64,000 nt of DNA from Geodermatophilus poikilotrophus (GTDB lineage: Bacteria; Actinomycetota; Actinomycetes; Mycobacteriales; Geodermatophilaceae): NCBI RefSeq assembly GCF_900111455.1, contig NZ_FOIE01000012.1, positions 1 to 64,000 of the forward strand, read 5' to 3'. The notes beneath the pieces are model-generated. The model worked only from the letters and a program-made list of their open reading frames with translations, was not told where the DNA came from and made no database searches. A program made the translations under genes and the position numbers. Of the stretch, positions 24,907-32,813 are shown in pieces. Numbering within the stretch: the stretch's first letter is position 1; every line of letters begins with the position of its first letter.

Positions 24907-25853
24907 CCGCGGTGCAGTCCCGGATCAGCGAGATCCAGGCCCGCTTCCTCACCGCGCCGCGCCCGGCGGCCTCCGCCGACTGGACCGCGGCCGCCACCGC
25001 CGCCGGACTCGCCGGCACCGGCGCCACCTCCGCGGCGGCGGGCACCGCCACCGCCGGCAGCGCCTCGGAGGGCGCCGTCGTCGCCGAGGCGCGCAAGTAC
25101 CTCGGCGTCCCCTACCTGTGGGGCGGCACCGACCCGGCCAAGGGCCTGGACTGCTCCGGCTTCACCCAGCTCGTGTACGGCAACCTCGGCATCGACCTGC
25201 CGCGCACCTCCTCCCAGCAGGCCACCGCCGGCACCGCGGTCGCCTCGCTGGCCGAGGCACGACCCGGCGACCTGGTGTTCTTCGACCACTCCCCCGGCCG
25301 GCCGGGGATCGACCACGTCGGCATCTACGTCGGCGACGGCAAGATGATCGCCGCCCCGCAGGCCGGCGAGGTCGTCAAGGTGCAGGACGTCGGCAACCCG
25401 GCGGTCATCCGGCGGGTGCTGCCCGCGGAGACGGCGTCCACCGGGTCCGGGACGGCGACCGGCGCGTCGCTGTCCGGCGTCCCGTACGCCGACCTGTTCA
25501 CCCGGGCCGGCAGCCGGCACGGCGTCGACCCGGCGCTGCTCGCCGCCGTCGCGAAGCAGGAGTCCGGGTTCAACGCCTCCGCGGTCTCCCCTGCCGGCGC
25601 CCAGGGCCTCATGCAGTTCATGCCCGCCACCGCCCGGGGCCTCGGCGTCGACCCGCTCGACCCGGCCTCGGCCGTCGACGGCGCGGCCCGCTACCTGGCC
25701 GGCCTGACCGAGCAGTTCGGCTCCACCGAGCTGGGCCTGGCCGCCTACAACGCCGGGCCCGGCACCGTCCGCCGGTACGGCGGCATCCCGCCGTACGCCG
25801 AGACCCAGAACTACGTCCGCAGCGTGATGAGCAAGGCAGAGGCCCTCCGATGA
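24894..25853 (+). CDS. NlpC/P60 plus lytic transglycosylase fusion, FlgJ-equivalent candidate
   Basis: 319 residues from the GTG at 24894 (GAGGAGG before it). Residues 1-18 (DGLTAVQSRISEIQARF) form a short helix, 58-165 an NlpC/P60 domain (VPYLWGG, Cys87 in LDCSGF, His141 in DHVGIY; the third position often His is Ala in KMIAAP), and 195-319 a transglycosylase SLT domain (Glu223 in KQESGFN, GLMQFMPATARGL, AYNAGPGTV). It should cut both stem peptides and glycan strands. No signal peptide is visible, which for a gene inside the fliJ-fliK stretch suggests export through the flagellar channel, as for FlgJ: a wall-opening enzyme for rod passage. Its stop overlaps the fliK start. Confidence 0.88.
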   Translation: MDGLTAVQSRISEIQARFLTAPRPAASADWTAAATAAGLAGTGATSAAAGTATAGSASEGAVVAEARKYLGVPYLWGGTDPAKGLDCSGFTQLVYGNLGIDLPRTSSQQATAGTAVASLAEARPGDLVFFDHSPGRPGIDHVGIYVGDGKMIAAPQAGEVVKVQDVGNPAVIRRVLPAETASTGSGTATGASLSGVPYADLFTRAGSRHGVDPALLAAVAKQESGFNASAVSPAGAQGLMQFMPATARGLGVDPLDPASAVDGAARYLAGLTEQFGSTELGLAAYNAGPGTVRRYGGIPPYAETQNYVRSVMSKAEALR

Positions 25854-27175
25854 CAGCACCCCTCGCACCGGCCCCGCCGGCGCCCGCGCCGGCCGCCGCG
25901 AGCCCGGCCGCGACCGATGCGCCCGGCGGGCGGGAGCGCTTCGCCTCCGCCCTGGACGACGCGGTCGCCGGCGGGCAGAGCGGCCTGCGTGGCCAGGAAG
26001 GCGCCGGGGAGACCGATGGTCCCCCGGCCGAGCCGGCTCCGGAGGCCCCGGCCGGCGAGCAGCCCCCCGCCGAGCAGCCCGTCGCACAGCCCGCCGTCTC
26101 CGGCGCCGGCATGCCACCGGGCCTGTGGGCCCTGCTCACCGGCATCGGCCCGGGCGCGCCCGGACCGGCGGACGCCGTCGACCAGGCCGCCGCCGGCTCC
26201 GCGGGCGCCGCGGTGACCGGCACCGTCGCCGGCACCGTGGCTGCGCCGCCCGTCGTCCCGGACGGCGTCCCCGCGGCGGTACCACCCGCCGACGTCCCCG
26301 CGGCGGTACCGCCCGCCGGCGTCCCCGCGCCCGCACCGACCGGGTTCCCGGCCGGTGCGGTCCCCGTCCCGGCCGCGCCGGCAGCCGACGCCGTCCTGCC
26401 CCCCACCCCCGGGCCGGCCCCGGCGACCGCCACGGCCGACCCGCTCCCCGGGTTCACCGTCGTGCTCGCCGCTGCGGACGCGCCCGGGCCCCCGGCGGCG
26501 CCGGAGCTCGTGGCCCCGGACCGCGTCGTCCCGCTCCCCCAGCCGGCCGCCACCCCGGCTCCGGCCGAGGGTGCCGGCACCGGCACCGGCTCCGCACCCG
26601 ACCGGGACGCCCCGGCGCCGGCTCCTGCGCCGGCCACGGGTGCGAGCCCCGCCGCGGTGGCCACCCCCGCCGTCCCGATCCCCGCCGTCCCGACGACGGC
26701 ACCGGTGCCGACCACCCAGCCGGCCGCCCAGCCGGCGCCGCCGGTCTCCGGTCAGGTCGCGCAGCAGGTCGCCGTCCTGCGCACCGCCCCGGACGGCACG
26801 CACACCATGACCGTGGTGCTCACCCCGGAGACCCTCGGGCCGGTCGAGGTCCAGGTGACCCTGAGCCAGGGCTCGGTCGACCTCGCGCTGAAGAGCGCCA
26901 CGGAGGCCGCCCGCGCCGCGCTGCTGGAAGCCCTGCCCGAGCTGCGCCGCGACCTGGCCGGCGCCGGTCTCAGCCTCTCCAACGCCTCGGTCGACCGGGA
27001 CACGGGCGGCTCGTGGGCCTCGGCGCAGCAGCAGGCGACCGGCGACCGCGCCGGCCAGCAGGGGCAGCCCGACGGTCGCAGCCGGCCGTGGCTGCGCGGC
27101 GCCGAGGCCGACTCGGGCCGCACCACCCCAGGAACCACCGCCGTCCCGTCGTCCGGCCTGGACGTCCGGGTCTGA
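25850..27175 (+). CDS. fliK: Hook-length control protein FliK
   Basis: 441 residues from the ATG at 25850. About 300 residues are low-complexity Pro/Ala (for example three PAAVPPA-type repeats at 26270-26330), as in the ruler part of FliK. The C-terminal domain near 300-400 has the substrate-switch fold: HTMTVVLTPETLGPVEVQVTLSQGSVDLALKSATEAARAALLEALPELRRDL matches the family motif LxPexLGxvxVxlxl. It measures hook length and flips FlhB specificity. flgD follows. Confidence 0.9.
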   Translation: MTAPLAPAPPAPAPAAASPAATDAPGGRERFASALDDAVAGGQSGLRGQEGAGETDGPPAEPAPEAPAGEQPPAEQPVAQPAVSGAGMPPGLWALLTGIGPGAPGPADAVDQAAAGSAGAAVTGTVAGTVAAPPVVPDGVPAAVPPADVPAAVPPAGVPAPAPTGFPAGAVPVPAAPAADAVLPPTPGPAPATATADPLPGFTVVLAAADAPGPPAAPELVAPDRVVPLPQPAATPAPAEGAGTGTGSAPDRDAPAPAPAPATGASPAAVATPAVPIPAVPTTAPVPTTQPAAQPAPPVSGQVAQQVAVLRTAPDGTHTMTVVLTPETLGPVEVQVTLSQGSVDLALKSATEAARAALLEALPELRRDLAGAGLSLSNASVDRDTGGSWASAQQQATGDRAGQQGQPDGRSRPWLRGAEADSGRTTPGTTAVPSSGLDVRV

Positions 27176-27187
27176 GAGGAGCGACCG

Positions 27188-27610
27188 ATGACCAGTCCCG
27201 TCTCCGGGGTGGGCGGCGCCGCCGGCGCACCCGCCACCAGCACGGTGACCCGCACCGACCAGATGGGCAAGGACGTGTTCCTGCAGCTGCTGGTCGCCCA
27301 GATGCGGTACCAGGACCCGAACAGCCCGACCAGCACCACCGAGTTCATGTCGCAGACCGCGACGTTCACCCAGGTGGAGAAGCTGGAGGAGATCGCCGCG
27401 CAGAACGCCTCCCTGGTGGCACTGCAGCGGTCGCTCTCCGCCGGCGCTCTCGTCGGCCACACGGTCAGCTACACCGACGAGAAGGGCGCCACGGTGACCG
27501 GCACGGTCGGTTCCGTGCGGATCTCCGGCGCCGAGCCCAGCGCGGTCGTCAACGGCGTCGACGTCCCGATCGGCCGGCTCACCGAGGTCTCGCTGCCCGG
27601 CACCCGCTGA
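27188..27610 (+). CDS. flgD: Hook cap/scaffold protein FlgD
   Basis: 140 residues, a short FlgD. DQMGKDVFLQLLVAQMRYQDPNSPTSTTEFMSQTATFTQVEKLEEI is the conserved N-terminal region (FLxLLxxQLxxQDPxxPxdxxefxxQla); the rest is a small beta domain (TDEKGATVTGTVGSVRI). It caps the growing hook. Good Shine-Dalgarno GAGAGGAG. Lies between fliK and flgE as in many species. Confidence 0.95.
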   Translation: MTSPVSGVGGAAGAPATSTVTRTDQMGKDVFLQLLVAQMRYQDPNSPTSTTEFMSQTATFTQVEKLEEIAAQNASLVALQRSLSAGALVGHTVSYTDEKGATVTGTVGSVRISGAEPSAVVNGVDVPIGRLTEVSLPGTR

Positions 27611-27654
27611 CGCCCCCCCACCCGCCACCCCCCGACACACCCGAGGAGCCCCCC

Positions 27655-28881
27655 GTGCTGCGTTCCATGAACTCCGCGATCTCCGGTCTGCGCGCCCACC
27701 AGACCAAGCTCGACGTCACCGGCAACAACATCGCCAACGTCAACACCGTGGGCTACAAGAGCTCCCAGACCGTCTTCGAGGACACCCTGTCCCAGGTCGT
27801 GCGCAACGGCTCGGCGCCGACGGCCCAGGCCGGTGGCACCAACCCGGCCCAGGTCGGCCTGGGTGTGAAGGTCGCCGGCATCACGACGAACTTCGAGCAG
27901 GGTGCGGCCCAGAACACCGGCCGGTCGACCGACTTCATGATCAGCGGCGACGGCTTCTTCATCACCCAGGCCGGCAACGAGCAGCTCTACACCCGCGCCG
28001 GGTCGTTCAGCTACGACGCCGCGGGCAACCTCGTCACCCCGGACGGCGCCCTGCTCCAGGGCTGGATGGCGACCGACGGCGTGGTGAACACCAACGGCCC
28101 GATCCGGCAGCTGACCGTCCCGTTCGGGGACGTCATGCAGCCCACCGAGACCGACACCGGCGCGGTGGTCGGCAACCTGTCCAGCGCGGCGGCCAACGGC
28201 ACCGGCGTCCAGACCCAGATGACCATGTACGACGCCCTGGGCAAGGCGCACCAGATCAGCCTGTCGTTCACCAAGACCGGCGCCAACACCTGGAACGTCG
28301 TCGCCCGGGACGAGAACGAGGCCGTCCTCGCCAGCACCGCCGGCCCGCTGGCCTTCGACCCGATCGCGGGCACCCTGCCGGCCGCCTCGCGGACCTTCCA
28401 GATCACGCCGGACGCCTCGATGGCCGGCAGCTGGCCCGGTCAGATCACCATCGACCTGGCCGACCTGCGCCAGTTCGGCGGCCCCTCCGGGCTGACGCCC
28501 GCGCGGGTGGGCGGCAACGCGATGGGCTCCCTGCAGTCGATCTCGCTCAGCGGCGACGGCACGGTCATGGGCGTCTACTCCAACAACCTGCGCGAGCCGA
28601 TCGGCAAGCTCGCCCTGGCCACCTTCGCCAACCCCGGCGGCCTGGCGAAGGCCGGGAACAGCTCCTTCCGGGTCGGCGACAACTCCGGTCAGCCGGCGAT
28701 CGGCGAGCCCGGCGGCGGTGGGCGCGGCTCGCTCATCGCCGGCGCGCTGGAGATGTCCAACGTCGACCTGGCCGAGGAGTTCACCGGCCTGATCGTCGCC
28801 CAGCGCGGCTTCCAGGCCAACAGCCGCGTCATCTCCAGCTCCGACGAGGTGCTGCAGGACCTGGTGAACCTGAAGCGGTGA
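27655..28881 (+). CDS. flgE: Flagellar hook protein FlgE
   Basis: 408 residues from the GTG at 27655 (MLRSMNSAISGLRAHQTKLDVTGNNIANVNTVGYK). The N-terminal motif, the middle ISGDGFFITQAGNEQLYTRAGSFSYDAAGNLVTPDGALLQGWMA and the C-terminal SNVDLAEEFTGLIVAQRGFQANSRVISSSDEVLQDLVNLKR are diagnostic. Builds the universal joint. Last gene of the flgB operon; a stem-loop repeat and a perfect 15-bp terminator follow. Confidence 0.96.
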   Translation: MLRSMNSAISGLRAHQTKLDVTGNNIANVNTVGYKSSQTVFEDTLSQVVRNGSAPTAQAGGTNPAQVGLGVKVAGITTNFEQGAAQNTGRSTDFMISGDGFFITQAGNEQLYTRAGSFSYDAAGNLVTPDGALLQGWMATDGVVNTNGPIRQLTVPFGDVMQPTETDTGAVVGNLSSAAANGTGVQTQMTMYDALGKAHQISLSFTKTGANTWNVVARDENEAVLASTAGPLAFDPIAGTLPAASRTFQITPDASMAGSWPGQITIDLADLRQFGGPSGLTPARVGGNAMGSLQSISLSGDGTVMGVYSNNLREPIGKLALATFANPGGLAKAGNSSFRVGDNSGQPAIGEPGGGGRGSLIAGALEMSNVDLAEEFTGLIVAQRGFQANSRVISSSDEVLQDLVNLKR

Positions 28882-28886
28882 TCGAA

Positions 28887-28943
28887 GGACCCTCCTGCCC
28901 CCCCACCGCACGCAGGCTCGCGGCGGGCCCCGGCAGGAGGGCC
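28887..28943. repeat. Long stem-loop repeat, copy F
   Basis: GGACCCTCCTGCC (from 28887) and GGCAGGAGGGCC (28932-28943), 5 nt after the flgE stop; core CGCAGGCTCGCGGCGGG. Confidence 0.7.
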
Positions 28944-28961
28944 GCCCCCGGCAGGTGCGAT

Positions 28962-28996
28962 GTGGCCCGGCCCCTCCTCGCGAGGGGCCGGGCCAC
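28962..28996 (+). terminator. Terminator of the flgB-flgE operon
   Basis: Perfect 15-bp stem (28962-28976 with 28982-28996) around a 5-nt loop. It sits between stem-loop repeat F and the flbD promoter, so the 283-nt flgE-flbD gap is fully explained. Confidence 0.88.
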
Positions 28997-29067
28997 CGTC
29001 GTCCGGGCACCCCTGCGTCCACGCAGGTCACCCCCCTCCCCCGCAGGGGTGAGGCGGCCCGTTCGGC

Positions 29068-29095
29068 TCAAGGCGGGCCCGCGCCACGCCGAAGA
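29068..29095 (+). promoter_or_regulatory. FliA/WhiG-type promoter of the flbD-motA-motB-fliL operon
   Basis: TCAA (29068-29071), a 16-nt spacer, GCCGAAGA (29088-29095), about 70 nt before flbD. The surrounding -35 GCTCAAGGC is the same as that before flgN. Confidence 0.7.
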
Positions 29096-29164
29096 CAACT
29101 GCAGACCGGCAGCCCCTCGAGCGGTCGCCGCCACCCCCTCCCCGAGCGAGCAAGAGGACCCCCC

Positions 29165-29449
29165 GTGATCCGTGTGACGCGCCTGAACGGAGAGCGGTTC
29201 GCGCTCAACCCCGACCTCGTCGAGAGGGTCGAGGGCCACCCCGACACCGTCGTGTTCCTGGTCGACGGGACCAAGTACATCGTCTCGGAGAGCGTCGACG
29301 AGGTGCTCGTGGAGATCCGCGAGTACCGGGCGAGCATCCTCGCCACCGCCTACGAGATGGACCGCGGCACCTACCGGTCGCCGTTCCGCACCACCGACGA
29401 GGACGCGCACGCCGCGGTCGTCCCCTTCCCGGCCCGCGAGGAGCGCTGA
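29165..29449 (+). CDS. flbD: FlbD/SwrD-family flagellar protein
   Basis: 94 residues from the GTG at 29165. IRVTRLNGERFALNPDLVERVEGHPDTVVFLVDGTKYIVSESVDEVLVEI matches the FlbD/SwrD family (IxvTRLNGxxxxlNpdlIexIexxPDTxIxLxxGkkyvVxEsvdEvi). In Bacillus SwrD raises motor torque, which fits its place directly before motA. It carries a C-terminal extension of about 25 residues. Three bases separate it from motA. Confidence 0.92.
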   Translation: MIRVTRLNGERFALNPDLVERVEGHPDTVVFLVDGTKYIVSESVDEVLVEIREYRASILATAYEMDRGTYRSPFRTTDEDAHAAVVPFPAREER

Positions 29450-29452
29450 CCC

Positions 29453-30223
29453 GTGGACCCCGCCACCCTGATCGGGTTCGTCGTCTCCCTCGTCGCGCTC
29501 CTGATCTTCATGGTCATGGAGGGGGCCGACCCGACGTCGCTGCTCTTCCTCCCCGCGATCATCCTGGTCATCGTCGCCACGTTCGGCGCGGCGATGTCCA
29601 GCCAGACGATGGACGACCTCAAGAAGCTGCCCGCCTGGTTCAAGATGGCCGTGATGCCGGCCAAGGTCCCGCCGGCCACCGAGCAGATCCAGACCCTGGT
29701 GAGCCTCGCCGAGAGGGCCCGCAAGGAGGGCCTGCTCGCGTTGGAGGCGCAGGTCAAGGCGATCGAGGACCCGTTCCTCAAGCGCGGTCTGCAGATGGGC
29801 ATCGACGGCACCGACCCCGAGGAGCTGCGCGCGGTCCTGGAGAGCGAGATCTCCGCCAAGAAGGCGGAGGACAAGGTGGCCGCCAAGTTCATGAACGCGA
29901 TGGGCGGCTACGCCCCGACCATCGGCATCGTCGGCTGCATCGTCGGCCTGATGAACGTGATGGGGAACCTCAGCAACCCCGAGTCGCTGGGCCCGATGAT
30001 CGCCGCGGCGTTCGTCGCGACCCTGTGGGGCGTCATGGCCGCCAACTTCTGGTTCCTGCCGATGGGCGCCAAGATCCTGCGGGTCAGCGAGCTGCAGGCC
30101 GCGCAGATGGAGCTGCTGGTCGAGGGCATCACCGAGATCCAGGCCGGCACCAGCCCGCGCGCGGTCCGGCTCAAGCTCACCTCCCTCATCCCGCCCAGTG
30201 AGGTCGCCAAGGAGGCGGCATGA
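29453..30223 (+). CDS. motA: Flagellar stator protein MotA
   Basis: 256 residues, four membrane helices; GTG start at 29453. The cytoplasmic loop carries ARKEGLLALEAQVKAIEDPFLKRGLQMGIDGTDPEELRAVLESEI, the part that contacts FliG, and the third/fourth helix region has GGYAPTIGIVGCIVGLMNVM with the essential proline (family: P173). With MotB it conducts ions to drive rotation. A micro-ORF repeat bridges motA and motB. Confidence 0.96.
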   Translation: MDPATLIGFVVSLVALLIFMVMEGADPTSLLFLPAIILVIVATFGAAMSSQTMDDLKKLPAWFKMAVMPAKVPPATEQIQTLVSLAERARKEGLLALEAQVKAIEDPFLKRGLQMGIDGTDPEELRAVLESEISAKKAEDKVAAKFMNAMGGYAPTIGIVGCIVGLMNVMGNLSNPESLGPMIAAAFVATLWGVMAANFWFLPMGAKILRVSELQAAQMELLVEGITEIQAGTSPRAVRLKLTSLIPPSEVAKEAA

Positions 30224-30330
30224 GCGGGAGCTGCGGCCATGAGCACGGCAGCGCCGCTCGCGTCGCCGACGAGCGCCCGGGCGCCGGCGTCGTGAGCGGG
30301 CTCGCGCACTCGACCGAGGGGACGCCGTGA
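30220..30330 (+). repeat. Micro-ORF repeat bridging motA and motB (36 codons)
   Basis: An open frame from the ATG at 30220, overlapping the motA stop (ATGA), to a TGA at 30328-30330 that overlaps the motB GTG (GTGA). The peptide would begin MSGSCGHEHGSAAR. The DNA shares the core GCCGACGAGCGCC with the copies at 34784 and 57151. Probably a translational-coupling element rather than a protein gene; this copy is the most diverged and 10 codons longer. Confidence 0.55.
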
Positions 30331-31268
30331 GTTCCGGCGGCCACGGCGGCCGCCGCCGCGGCAAGAAGCACGAGGAGGAGGAGCACGAGAACCACGAGCG
30401 GTGGCTGGTGTCCTACGCGGACATGATGACGCTGCTCCTCGTGCTGTTCGTGGTGCTCTTCGCGATGAGCCAGGTGGACAAGGAGAAGTTCGCCGCCCTG
30501 GCCAAGGGCCTGTCCGCGAGCTTCGGCGGGCCGATCACCGTGCAGCCCGGACCGACGCCGGAGGGCTCGGTGCTCGACGGGCTGCCCGGTGCGGTCGACA
30601 TCGCCTCGGCCATCGCCCCGGAGGAGACCGTCGAGCAGGCGGAGGTGGACGCCGCCGCCGCGCAGGCCGCGCTCGCCGAGGCGCGGCAGGTCGCCGCGGA
30701 GGCCCGGGCCGAGTACGAGGACCTCTCCGAGGTGCGGGAGCAGATCGCGGCCGCGCTGGCCGCCGCCGGCCACGCCGGTGCGGCGCGCTTCGAGATCGAC
30801 GAACGTGGCCTGGTCGTGCACATCGTGGCCGACCAGGTCCTGTTCGACGCCGAGCAGGCGGTGCTGCGGCCCGAGGGCCGGCAGATCCTCGACGCGATCG
30901 CCCCCACGCTGCGCGGGCTGCCGAACTCCCTCGGGGTCGAGGGCCACGCCAACCACCTGCCGGTCACGCCCGGCGGGATCTGGCCGTCGAACTGGGAGCT
31001 GTCGGCCTACCGCGCGACGACCGTCGTCCGGTACCTGACGACCGGCGGGGTCCCGGGCGCCCGGATGGTCGCCAACGGCTACGCCGACACCCGGCCGCTG
31101 GTCCCGCCGACGGACCCGAGCTCCGTCTCCGTCAACCGCCGCGTCGACGTGGTGGTCCTGTCCGACGCCTCCGCCGAGGCCAAGGAACTGCTCCCCGGCC
31201 TCGACGCCGCGACCACCGACGCCGGTCCGACCGCCGCCGGCACCCCCCAGGAGGAGACCCATGGCTGA
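30327..31268 (+). CDS. motB: Flagellar stator protein MotB
   Basis: 313 residues. A basic/acidic N-terminus (RRRGKKHEEEEHENHERW), then LVSYADMMTLLLVLFVVLFAMS, the single membrane helix with the ion-binding Asp in SYADMM. The C-terminal OmpA-like domain (DQVLFDAEQAVLRPEGRQIL, VEGHANHLPV, LSAYRATTVVRYL, NRRVDVVVL) anchors the stator to peptidoglycan. The residues after the Asp (MTLLLVLFVVLFAM) do not decide between protons and sodium. Overlaps fliL by 8 nt. Confidence 0.96.
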   Translation: MSSGGHGGRRRGKKHEEEEHENHERWLVSYADMMTLLLVLFVVLFAMSQVDKEKFAALAKGLSASFGGPITVQPGPTPEGSVLDGLPGAVDIASAIAPEETVEQAEVDAAAAQAALAEARQVAAEARAEYEDLSEVREQIAAALAAAGHAGAARFEIDERGLVVHIVADQVLFDAEQAVLRPEGRQILDAIAPTLRGLPNSLGVEGHANHLPVTPGGIWPSNWELSAYRATTVVRYLTTGGVPGARMVANGYADTRPLVPPTDPSSVSVNRRVDVVVLSDASAEAKELLPGLDAATTDAGPTAAGTPQEETHG

Positions 31269-31740
31269 CAAGAAGACGAAGAAGGACGAGACCCCCGAGG
31301 GGGACGAGGCGAAGGGCGGCGGCAAGAGGAAGCTGCTCCTCGTCGGCCTCGTGGTCGTGCTCGCGATCGCCGGTGCGGCGTACTTCTTCCTGTTCGCGAG
31401 CAGCGGCGAGGCCGAGGCGGCCCCGGAGCCCGAGCACGGTGGGTACACCGCCCTGGAGCCGATCGCGGTCAACCTCGCCGGCGGCGGCTTCCTCAAGATC
31501 GGCATCACCCTGGAGTACACCGCGGCCGCCGCCGCCGGCGGGCACGGCAGCGGTGGCGTCGACGGCGCCAAGGCCCTCGACCTGGTGATCGCCACCTACT
31601 CGCAGGCCCAGCCGGCGGACGTGGTGGGCGCCCGGGACGCGCTCAAGGAGGCCCTGGAGCACAAGATCGTCGAGGCCTACACCGAGGACGGCGTCCCGAT
31701 GGTCATGCACGTCTACCTCACCGAGTACGTGACCCAGTGA
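31261..31740 (+). CDS. fliL: Flagellar basal body-associated protein FliL
   Basis: 159 residues: a Lys/Glu-rich cytoplasmic start, one membrane helix near 23-45 (KLLLVGLVVVLAIAGAAYFFLF), then an extracytoplasmic stomatin-like domain (YTALEPIAVNLAGGGFLKIGITLEYT ... ALEHKIVEAYTEDGVPMVMHVYLTEYV). FliL surrounds the stator and supports torque. End of the flbD-motA-motB-fliL operon; a terminator follows 50 nt on. Confidence 0.92.
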   Translation: MADKKTKKDETPEGDEAKGGGKRKLLLVGLVVVLAIAGAAYFFLFASSGEAEAAPEPEHGGYTALEPIAVNLAGGGFLKIGITLEYTAAAAAGGHGSGGVDGAKALDLVIATYSQAQPADVVGARDALKEALEHKIVEAYTEDGVPMVMHVYLTEYVTQ

Positions 31741-31790
31741 CCCCGGAGGCGCACCGTCGGTGAGCCTCCCTCGCACCACCCGTCACACCC

Positions 31791-31835
31791 GTCCGCCCTG
31801 ACCGGCCGAGCCCCGCGCCGCCGGTCAGGGCGGAC
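31791..31835 (+). terminator. Terminator after fliL
   Basis: Perfect 16-bp stem (31791-31806 with 31820-31835) and a 13-nt loop. Its right arm contains the TCAG -35 box of the fliM promoter, so terminator and promoter overlap. Confidence 0.88.
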
Positions 31836-31852
31836 TCGTTCCCCGCCGATGA
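31825..31852 (+). promoter_or_regulatory. FliA/WhiG-type promoter of fliM, predicted leaderless
   Basis: TCAG (31825-31828), a 16-nt spacer, GCCGATGA (31845-31852); same boxes and spacing as at flgB. The fliM GTG at 31860 begins 8 nt after the -10 box, where transcription should start, and no Shine-Dalgarno is present. Confidence 0.65.
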
Positions 31853-31859
31853 ACCACGT

Positions 31860-32813
31860 GTGACCCGCCCCGAGAACGGACCCGCCCCCACCGGGCGCAG
31901 CCGCCGCGGCGAACCCCGCACCTACGACTTCCGACGCCCCACCAAGCTCTCGCGGGAGCACGTGCGGGTCCTGCAGATCGCCCAGGAGGCGTTCGCCCGG
32001 CAGACGACGACGGTGCTCACCACGATGCTGCGGGCCGGCGCACGGCTGGAGCTGCTGGGCATCGAGCAGCACTCCTACGACGACTACGTCGCCTCGCTCC
32101 CGGACCCCTGCTTCCTCGCGACCTTCACCATCGAGCCGCTGGCCGGCAAGGGCGTGCTGGCGTACCCGCTGGACATCGCGATGGCCGCCGTCGACCACAT
32201 GCTCGGCGGCTCGGGCTCCGCCGACCAGCCGGACCGCCCGATGACGGTCATGGAGACGGCGATCACCAACCACCTGCTCGGCCGCCTGCTGTCGGAGTTC
32301 GCCGGCTCCTTCGCGCACATCATCGAGCTGCAGCCCGAGCTCAGCGAGATCGAGTACAACCCGCAGCTGGCCCAGGCCGCGGCCGGCTCGGACACCGTGA
32401 TGGTGGCCTCCTACACCATCGGGATCGGCAGCCGCACCGGCGAGGCCACGCTGGTGCTGCCCTTCTCCTCCTTCCAGACGCCGCTGAACAACGCCGCCTC
32501 CCCGCAGCTGTCGGAGTCGGCCCAGGCCAAGCGCCGGCGCGCGTTCGAGGCGCTCAGCGAGCGGCTCACCCAGGTGCCGGTCGACGTCGGCGTGCGGTTC
32601 GCCCCGCTCGAGGTGTCGTCGGAGGACCTGCTCTCCCTCGCCGTCGGTGACGTGCTGCTGCTGCGCCACCCGCAGGACGCCCCGCTCGAGGTCACCACCA
32701 ACGAGGTGACCTTCGCCTACGCGATCGCCAGCAACCACCGGCGCCGGCTCGCCGCCGCCATCGTCCCCACCCCGGCCACCTCGCAGAACCGAGCCCAGAA
32801 GGACACCGCATGA
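31860..32813 (+). CDS. fliM: Flagellar motor switch protein FliM
   Basis: 317 residues. YDFRRPTKLSREHVRVLQIAQEAFARQTTTVLTTMLRA is the standard FliM start of the middle domain, DHMLGGSG and the later helices complete it, and VPVDVGVRFAPLEVSSEDLLSLAVGDVLLL is the C-terminal SpoA part that pairs with FliN. The N-terminal peptide that binds CheY-P in other bacteria (LSQxEIDALL) is absent; the protein begins MTRPENGPAPTGRSRRGEP. No Shine-Dalgarno; probably translated from a leaderless transcript. ATGA overlap with fliN. First gene of the fliM-to-flhF-like series. Confidence 0.94.
   Translation: MTRPENGPAPTGRSRRGEPRTYDFRRPTKLSREHVRVLQIAQEAFARQTTTVLTTMLRAGARLELLGIEQHSYDDYVASLPDPCFLATFTIEPLAGKGVLAYPLDIAMAAVDHMLGGSGSADQPDRPMTVMETAITNHLLGRLLSEFAGSFAHIIELQPELSEIEYNPQLAQAAAGSDTVMVASYTIGIGSRTGEATLVLPFSSFQTPLNNAASPQLSESAQAKRRRAFEALSERLTQVPVDVGVRFAPLEVSSEDLLSLAVGDVLLLRHPQDAPLEVTTNEVTFAYAIASNHRRRLAAAIVPTPATSQNRAQKDTA

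Noticed and set aside
22584-26117. A 1177-codon open frame on the minus strand
   Set aside because: Antisense to fliH, fliI, fliJ, the wall hydrolase and fliK; its composition is that of a GC-rich shadow.
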